9,388 nucleotides of DNA from positions 1-9,388 of the forward strand of contig JASHYF010000385.1 in the NCBI GenBank assembly GCA_030043235.1. Direction: 5' to 3'. Numbering within the stretch: the stretch's first letter is position 1; each line of letters opens with the position of its first letter. A model generated the notes under the pieces. The model was not told the origin of the DNA and searched no databases. It worked only from the letters and a program-made list of their open reading frames with translations. Positions 6,701 to 9,388 of this stretch are shown one piece after another. Made by a program: the position numbers and the translations under genes. Source of the stretch: Solirubrobacteraceae bacterium (GTDB lineage: Bacteria; Actinomycetota; Thermoleophilia; Solirubrobacterales; Solirubrobacteraceae).

Positions 6701-8816
6701 GCCGGTGGCGGTCTCGGGCCTGAGCGAAGCGACGGCGATCGCCGCCGGTGACGAAGGCGAAAGCACGCTCGCCCTGCTGAAGAGCGGCGAGCTCGTCAGC
6801 TGGGGCGCGAGCTCCTCCGGCGAGCTCGGCGACGGCACGCTCGCGGCCAGCGCCACAACCGTCGGCGTGTGCGCCGCCTACCTCGCAGGCGAATGTCCCG
6901 GTGGCCCGTACCTGAGCGGCGAAGTGAGCGCGATGGCGAGCGGCGGGGACCACGAGCTCGTCAGCTTCGCGCCCTCTCAGGCGCATCCCGAACCGCCGGC
7001 CGTCATCGCCGCGGCCGCGAGCGGCGTCGGCGAAACGTCAGCGACGCTGAACGCGAGCGTCGACCCGGAAGGGGCGACGGTGAGCGATTGCCACTTCGAA
7101 TACGGCACCACGACCGCCTACGGCTCCAGCGTGCCGTGCTCGTCGCCGCCCGGCTCGGGGACCAGCCCGGTGGTGGTGTCCGCGACTGTGAGCCTGGCGG
7201 CGGACACCGTCTACCACTTCCGCGCCGTCGCCACCAACAGCGTCGGCACCACCTATGGCCTGGACAGCTCCTTCGCGACAGAACCCCCAAGCGTCACCGG
7301 CGTGGAACCCGCGAGCGGGCCGGCCGCGGGCGGCGCCACGGTGCACGTCAGCGGCGCGGGCTTCGCGGGCGTGAGCGCTGTGCGCTTCGGCTCGGCGCAG
7401 GCCACCGGCTTCGAGGTGGAATCGGCCACCCAGATCAGCGCCGTGGCGCCGGCGGGCAGCGGCGAGGTGGACGTCACGGTCACCACGCCGGCCGGCACCA
7501 GCGCCACGGGCGCGGCCGACCGCTTCACCTATCTCCCCAAGTCCGGCGGCGCGCTGGCGTGGGGGCGGGGCGGCGGCAGGCTCGGCGATGGCGGGGTCGC
7601 CGACAGCGACCTGCCCGTGGAAGTGAGCGGCCTGTCCGAGCCGGTGGCCGTCTCCGCGGGCTTCGCACAGAGCCTGGCGCTGCTGGAAGACGGCGAGGTG
7701 ATGGCGTGGGGCGGCGAAGACGACGTCGGAGAAGTGGGCGACGGCAGCATGAAGGGCAGCGACGTGCCGGTGGCCGTGTGCGCGCCCGGCGTGACGGCGT
7801 GCCCGCACGGCCCCTACCTGCAGGAAGTCATCGCCGTCTCGGCCGGCGGCGGCGACAGCCTCGCGCTGCTGCGAAACGGCACCGTGTACGCGTGGGGCGA
7901 CGGCTCCTACGGGCAGCTCGGCGACGGCAGCACGGCCGCCAGCGACGTGCCGGTGCCCGTGTGCCTCGTCGCGGAAAGCCCATGCAGCCCGGCCAACCAG
8001 CTCCAGCACGTCACCGCCATCTCGGCCGGCTGGGAAAACAACCTCGCCCTGCTGCAGAACGGCACCGTGGTGGCGTGGGGGGAGAACGAACACGGCAGCC
8101 TCGGCGCGGGCACCACGAACGGTCCCGAGCACTGCCTGTTCGAACACCCGTGCAGCACCACGCCGGTGCCCGTCGAGGACCTGAGCGAAGTCATCGCCGT
8201 CTCAGCCGGGCCCGGCCAGGACCTCGCGCTGCTGAAGAGCGGCGAGGTGAGGGCCTGGGGCGAGAACGCGTGGGGGAGCTTGGGAGACGGCTCCACAAAG
8301 AACAGCGACGTCCCCCAGCCCGTGTGCGCGCCGGGTGAGGACACCAAGAAGTGCACCCCGCTGAGCGGGGTGCAGGCGATCTCCGCGGGGGCGGGGTTCA
8401 ACCTGGCGCTGATGGACAACGCCACTGTGATGGCGTGGGGCCGCAACGGCCGGGGCCAGCTCGGCGACGGCCACAAGCGGGGTCCCGAAGAGTGCGAACG
8501 CAAGCGGGGCAGAGAAGCGTGCAGCCAGACCCCGGTGGCGATCGGCGCGCTAAACGAAGTCGTGGCGGTAGCCGCAGGCGACCTCGGCGGGCAGAGCCTT
8601 GCGCTGCTGCGCGACGGGACGGCGATGAGCTGGGGCGGTCTCGACGAACACGGCGAACTCGGCATCGGCAGCACCCTGTCGAGCGATTCGCCCGTGCCAG
8701 TGTGCGGCCTTTTCGCCACCGGCCCCTGTCCCGAAGGGCCGTTCCTGAGCGACGTGGCATCGATCGCGGTGGGCGGCGAGCACGACGTCGTGGCCGTCGG
8801 CCCGGAAGGCGATTGA
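3762..8816 (+). CDS. Secreted sedolisin-like (S53) peptidase fused to two FN3-IPT-RCC1(x7) modules
   Basis: This 1684-residue protein is probably exported and cleaved after ASA (residue 40). A leader (41-127) with CPEEQC (Cys90, Cys95) precedes the catalytic domain (128-468). The visible S53 set is Glu205 and Asp209 in ESALD, the oxyanion Asp289 in GGDSGYDD, and Ser393 in GTSVSTP. Calcium-site segments are FDVTAGSNG (Asp428) and AGYDGPTGNGTPDG (Asp454, Asp463). There is no Asp-Thr-Gly/His triad, so it is not a classical subtilisin. A recognisable pro-kumamolisin propeptide is missing. Then come an FN3-like domain (470-571), an IPT/TIG domain (571-652) and a seven-blade RCC1 propeller (654-1072, AWG...GELGDG repeats). 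The same order repeats as FN3-like (1075-1173), IPT (1175-1259) and RCC1 x7 (1260-1684). Most blades carry a loop with two Cys. No anchor or sorting signal follows. Glu codons are mostly GAA in the S53 region, unlike dapL. The likely role is extracellular protein degradation with the propellers for binding; substrate unknown. Confidence 0.9.
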   Translation: MRMGRARGAGAGGWRSRALTLLATSALATLAMAGSATASAADLGNVALSFAGANPLTPLPGTAARPARLRRSSQRGISLTRSSTRPYWACPEEQCDAIVDPPATRSKDGRPALPAGPLLEGGGEDGGLDPQELRSAYKIPAGLPEKQTIAIVDAFGFEAAETDLATYRARYGLQPCTRQNGCFRKVNQAGEEANYPPPKESWETESALDIEMASAACPECEIVLVEATDNDDSDLAQAVDEAANLGANEISNSWGSPEEYCWQEAADTCEQESSAFDHPGVLITAAGGDSGYDDFGEGAESPEYPASLPSVVAVGGTSLHKAVNTRGWSEEVWGNEASYGASGSGCSRFPKPAWQDDSGCAGRMTNDVAAVAACETPVSVYNIHGWENICGTSVSTPLVAAIEAHASAYARSLPGADAFYEDPGALFDVTAGSNGQCTPPAEDEYFCTAQAGYDGPTGNGTPDGALELTGAAPAASTSPASAVTGSAATLNGRLDPEGAQTTYRFEYGTTSAYGTSVPLSEASAGSGTSGQAVSQEVAGLSAQTTYHYRIVAANGVGTTYGQDVEFTTAAPVVTGVEPASGPIDGGGSVTITGANLAGASAVRFGSNAALGFTVSSETSISAIAPSGHGAVDVTVTTPAGTSATSVADVFDYKRRGEVLAWGANKGALGDGQGNRSDLPVEASGLSDVTALAAGAHQSLALVADGRVMAWGENRFGELGDGTHTERRQPVGVCAAGVSECAHGPYLEEVTAIAAGRLQSLALLRDGTVMAWGGNLYGDLASDTERSAVPVPVCTKLESPCKPEHYLREVVAIAAGADFSLALLQSGTVMAWGENVAGELGDGSAKGPETCGPDKEACSRVPVQVRGVSDVEAIAAGSTHSLALLKGGTVMAWGANASGELGDGVRPDTKKKTKSKSTDGVPVAVCAEGEKAPCSHELGEVTAVTAGDEYSVALLRGGTVAAWGENFHDQLGDGSTSESDVPVAVSGLSEATAIAAGDEGESTLALLKSGELVSWGASSSGELGDGTLAASATTVGVCAAYLAGECPGGPYLSGEVSAMASGGDHELVSFAPSQAHPEPPAVIAAAASGVGETSATLNASVDPEGATVSDCHFEYGTTTAYGSSVPCSSPPGSGTSPVVVSATVSLAADTVYHFRAVATNSVGTTYGLDSSFATEPPSVTGVEPASGPAAGGATVHVSGAGFAGVSAVRFGSAQATGFEVESATQISAVAPAGSGEVDVTVTTPAGTSATGAADRFTYLPKSGGALAWGRGGGRLGDGGVADSDLPVEVSGLSEPVAVSAGFAQSLALLEDGEVMAWGGEDDVGEVGDGSMKGSDVPVAVCAPGVTACPHGPYLQEVIAVSAGGGDSLALLRNGTVYAWGDGSYGQLGDGSTAASDVPVPVCLVAESPCSPANQLQHVTAISAGWENNLALLQNGTVVAWGENEHGSLGAGTTNGPEHCLFEHPCSTTPVPVEDLSEVIAVSAGPGQDLALLKSGEVRAWGENAWGSLGDGSTKNSDVPQPVCAPGEDTKKCTPLSGVQAISAGAGFNLALMDNATVMAWGRNGRGQLGDGHKRGPEECERKRGREACSQTPVAIGALNEVVAVAAGDLGGQSLALLRDGTAMSWGGLDEHGELGIGSTLSSDSPVPVCGLFATGPCPEGPFLSDVASIAVGGEHDVVAVGPEGD
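5169..6977 (+). repeat. Module copy 1: FN3-like + IPT/TIG + seven RCC1 blades
   Basis: This is an in-gene repeat. The FN3-like part has the pattern ATLNGRLDPEG...YRFEYGTTSAYG...TTYHYRIVAANGVGTTYG. The IPT part starts at PVVTGVEPASGPIDGGG. The propeller has blades beginning GEVLAWG, GRVMAWG, GTVMAWG, GTVMAWG, GTVMAWG, GTVAAWG and GELVSWG, each followed by a LGDG-type turn and an AIAAG...SLALL strand pair. Blade 5 carries a Lys-rich loop. Blades 2-5 and 7 carry a two-Cys loop. Confidence 0.88.
6984..8813 (+). repeat. Module copy 2: FN3-like + IPT/TIG + seven RCC1 blades
   Basis: This is the second copy of the same module, near-equal in length to copy 1. The FN3-like part reads ATLNASVDPEG...FEYGTTTAYG...VYHFRAVATNSVGTTYG. 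The IPT part reads SVTGVEPASGPAAGGA...VDVTVTTPAGTSATG. The blades start GGALAWG, GEVMAWG, GTVYAWG, GTVVAWG, GEVRAWG, ATVMAWG and GTAMSWG. Blade-specific loops match copy 1 at the same index: blade 2 C(x6)C-HGPYL, blade 3 ESPC, blade 4 GPE-C and blade 7 CP(G/E)GP. This points to duplication of a finished seven-blade module. Confidence 0.88.
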
Positions 8817-8817
8817 A

Positions 8818-8834
8818 AGCGCGCACGTCGCGCT
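8818..8834 (+). terminator. GC hairpin just after the large gene
   Basis: AGCGCG-CACGT-CGCGCT is a perfect 6-bp stem with a 5-base loop, starting two bases after the TGA of the large gene. No T-run follows, so it is not a classical intrinsic terminator. Hairpins without U-tracts are often proposed as terminators in high-GC actinobacteria. Function is inferred from position only. Confidence 0.35.
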
Positions 8835-8848
8835 CACAGCGCGTGGGC

Positions 8849-8876
8849 CGGCGAGCGACGCGTGCGTCGCGGGCCG
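8849..8876. terminator. Imperfect GC hairpin in duplication copy 1
   Basis: Perfect arms GCGACGC and GCGTCGC (8855-8861, 8864-8870) flank a 2-base centre. Outer arms CGGC and GCCG pair after a 2x2 internal mismatch. In RNA the innermost pair would open to give a 4-base loop. It lies between convergent genes and could act on either strand as a U-less bidirectional terminator. No supporting T-run is present. Confidence 0.35.
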
Positions 8877-8905
8877 TCACGGCTCGGCATGGATCACCGC
8901 GCGGC

Positions 8906-8933
8906 CGGCGAGCGACGCGTGCGTTGCGGGCCG
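8906..8933 (-). terminator. Imperfect GC hairpin directly after the membrane-protein stop codon
   Basis: This is the copy-2 version of the preceding hairpin, ending at 8933, right next to the TGA at 8934-8936 of the minus-strand gene. The single base difference (T at 8925) makes a G-U pair if read as + strand RNA but an A-C mismatch if read as - strand RNA. This copy should therefore fold less well in the transcript it directly follows. Confidence 0.35.
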
Positions 8934-9388
8934 TCACGGCTCGGCATGGATCACCGCGCGGCCGAGGCCGATGATCTCCATCTCCGTCTGCGGGGCGCAG
9001 CACGCGACCTGCTCGGCCTCGTCGCGCAGCGTGCGCCTCAGCGCGACGAACGCCACGGCGCCCACGAGCGCGGGGACCCACAGGACGATCGCACGATAGA
9101 CGAGCACCGCTCCGGCGGCCGCGGTGATGGAGACGTGGTAGAGCACGAGCGTGCCGATGAGGCCAGCGTCGATCCCACCGATGCCTCCGGGCACGGGGAT
9201 CAGGCCGCCGAGCTCGCCGATCAGGTAGGCCATCGCGAGCAGCGCCAGTGGCGGCGCGGCGCCGAGCGCGCGAAAGCCGGCCCACAGGACGGCGACGTCG
9301 AACACGAGGTACGCGAGCAGGCCGGCGACCAGCACCGCGTCGCCTTCTCTGAGCAGCGCCAGCGACTCCTTCACGCCGTCCGCGACCG
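8934..9388 (-). CDS. Lysylphosphatidylglycerol synthase-type / flippase-like membrane protein, 5' end beyond window
   Basis: About 150 C-terminal residues are visible, and the frame is open to the right edge. The GTG at 9374 is probably internal, because in-frame coding (VADG) continues upstream of it. Sequence landmarks fit the LPG_synthase_TM (UPF0104, AglD/YbhN-like) family: LVFDVAVLWAGFRALG, AYLIGELGGLIPVPGGIGG followed by IDAGLIGTL, and a VLVYRAIVLWVPALVGA-type last helix pair. Hydrophobic segments alternate with short loops, and a soluble tail with a CC pair (VACCAPQTEMEII) ends the protein. It sits in the cytoplasmic membrane. Relatives include lipid or polyprenyl-glycan transport proteins and the membrane half of MprF, and nothing visible picks one. 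The gene faces the large secreted gene tail to tail, and its last 26 bases lie within the 57-bp duplication. Confidence 0.82.
   Translation of the reverse strand, partial: VADGVKESLALLREGDAVLVAGLLAYLVFDVAVLWAGFRALGAAPPLALLAMAYLIGELGGLIPVPGGIGGIDAGLIGTLVLYHVSITAAAGAVLVYRAIVLWVPALVGAVAFVALRRTLRDEAEQVACCAPQTEMEIIGLGRAVIHAEP

Larger units (their letters stand above)
8846..8959. repeat. 57-bp tandem direct duplication (two copies)
   Basis: Copy 1 is 8846-8902 and copy 2 is 8903-8959. They differ at one base (C at 8868, T at 8925). Copy 2 contains the last coding bases and stop codon of the minus-strand membrane protein gene (8934-8959) plus 31 bases downstream. Copy 1 is therefore a duplicate of that gene's 3' end, left outside the reading frame. 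Each copy carries a GC hairpin. The near-identity suggests a recent event. Confidence 0.95.

Noticed and set aside
3603..6986. A 1127-codon minus-strand open frame opposite the large gene
   Set aside because: Arg/Ala/His-rich with no recognisable motif. It lies antiphase to a convincing S53/RCC1 coding frame. Long antisense frames without stops are expected at this GC content.
6869..8338. Plus-strand 489-codon frame inside the large gene
   Set aside because: Its repetitive Arg-rich sequence mirrors the RCC1 repeats in the wrong frame. No independent start signal.
5719..8816. Reading the repeats as WD40, Kelch or BNR propellers, or as a CRISPR-like array
   Set aside because: The AWG...LGDG...AIAAG...SLALL unit of about 50-65 residues is characteristic of RCC1. 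The DNA repeats are long, divergent and in frame within one gene.
1..9388. tRNA, rRNA, insertion sequences, integrase/att sites, CRISPR arrays, riboswitches
   Set aside because: I saw no supporting sequence for any of these on either strand. Almost the whole window is accounted for by protein-coding genes and short spacers.

Overview
The window is very GC-rich, densely coding and dominated by G/C at third codon positions. It looks like a high-GC actinobacterium. The secreted sedolisin-like protein, with its 'CPEEQC...AIVDP' leader region and FN3-like/IPT/RCC1 repeats, resembles proteins I associate with class Thermoleophilia (Solirubrobacterales). That placement comes from memory of family style, not from a search.

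Layout. (1) 1-827, + strand: 3' part of dapF (diaminopimelate epimerase), whose N-terminus lies off the window. Both catalytic-cysteine positions read as serine. (2) 817-1983, +: dapL-type LL-diaminopimelate aminotransferase, overlapping dapF by 11 bp. Together they would turn tetrahydrodipicolinate into meso-diaminopimelate for peptidoglycan and lysine. (3) 2090-3598, +: hflX, a ribosome-associated GTPase with six 7-residue repeats inserted at the G5 loop. (4) 3599-3761: a spacer with a good promoter (TTGACT-N17-TAGGCT), a decamer tandem repeat and a perfect dyad. (5) 3762-8816, +: a 1684-residue secreted protein made of a signal peptide, a sedolisin (S53) catalytic domain with an apparently intact Glu/Asp/Asp/Ser set, and a duplicated module of FN3-like domain, IPT/TIG domain and seven RCC1 blades. 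(6) 8817-8933: a convergent intergenic region with GC hairpins and a 57-bp tandem duplication that also copies the end of the next gene. (7) 8934-9388, - strand: C-terminal part of a lysylphosphatidylglycerol-synthase-type/flippase-like integral membrane protein, running off the right edge.

Genes 1-3 are housekeeping and could form one transcription unit, although hflX may have its own promoter. Gene 5 looks like a separately transcribed accessory gene: it has its own promoter, uses GAA for Glu far more than dapL does, and has a repeat-rich export architecture. The most interesting items are its protease-plus-double-propeller architecture, the double Cys-to-Ser DapF and the repeat-expanded HflX G5 loop.
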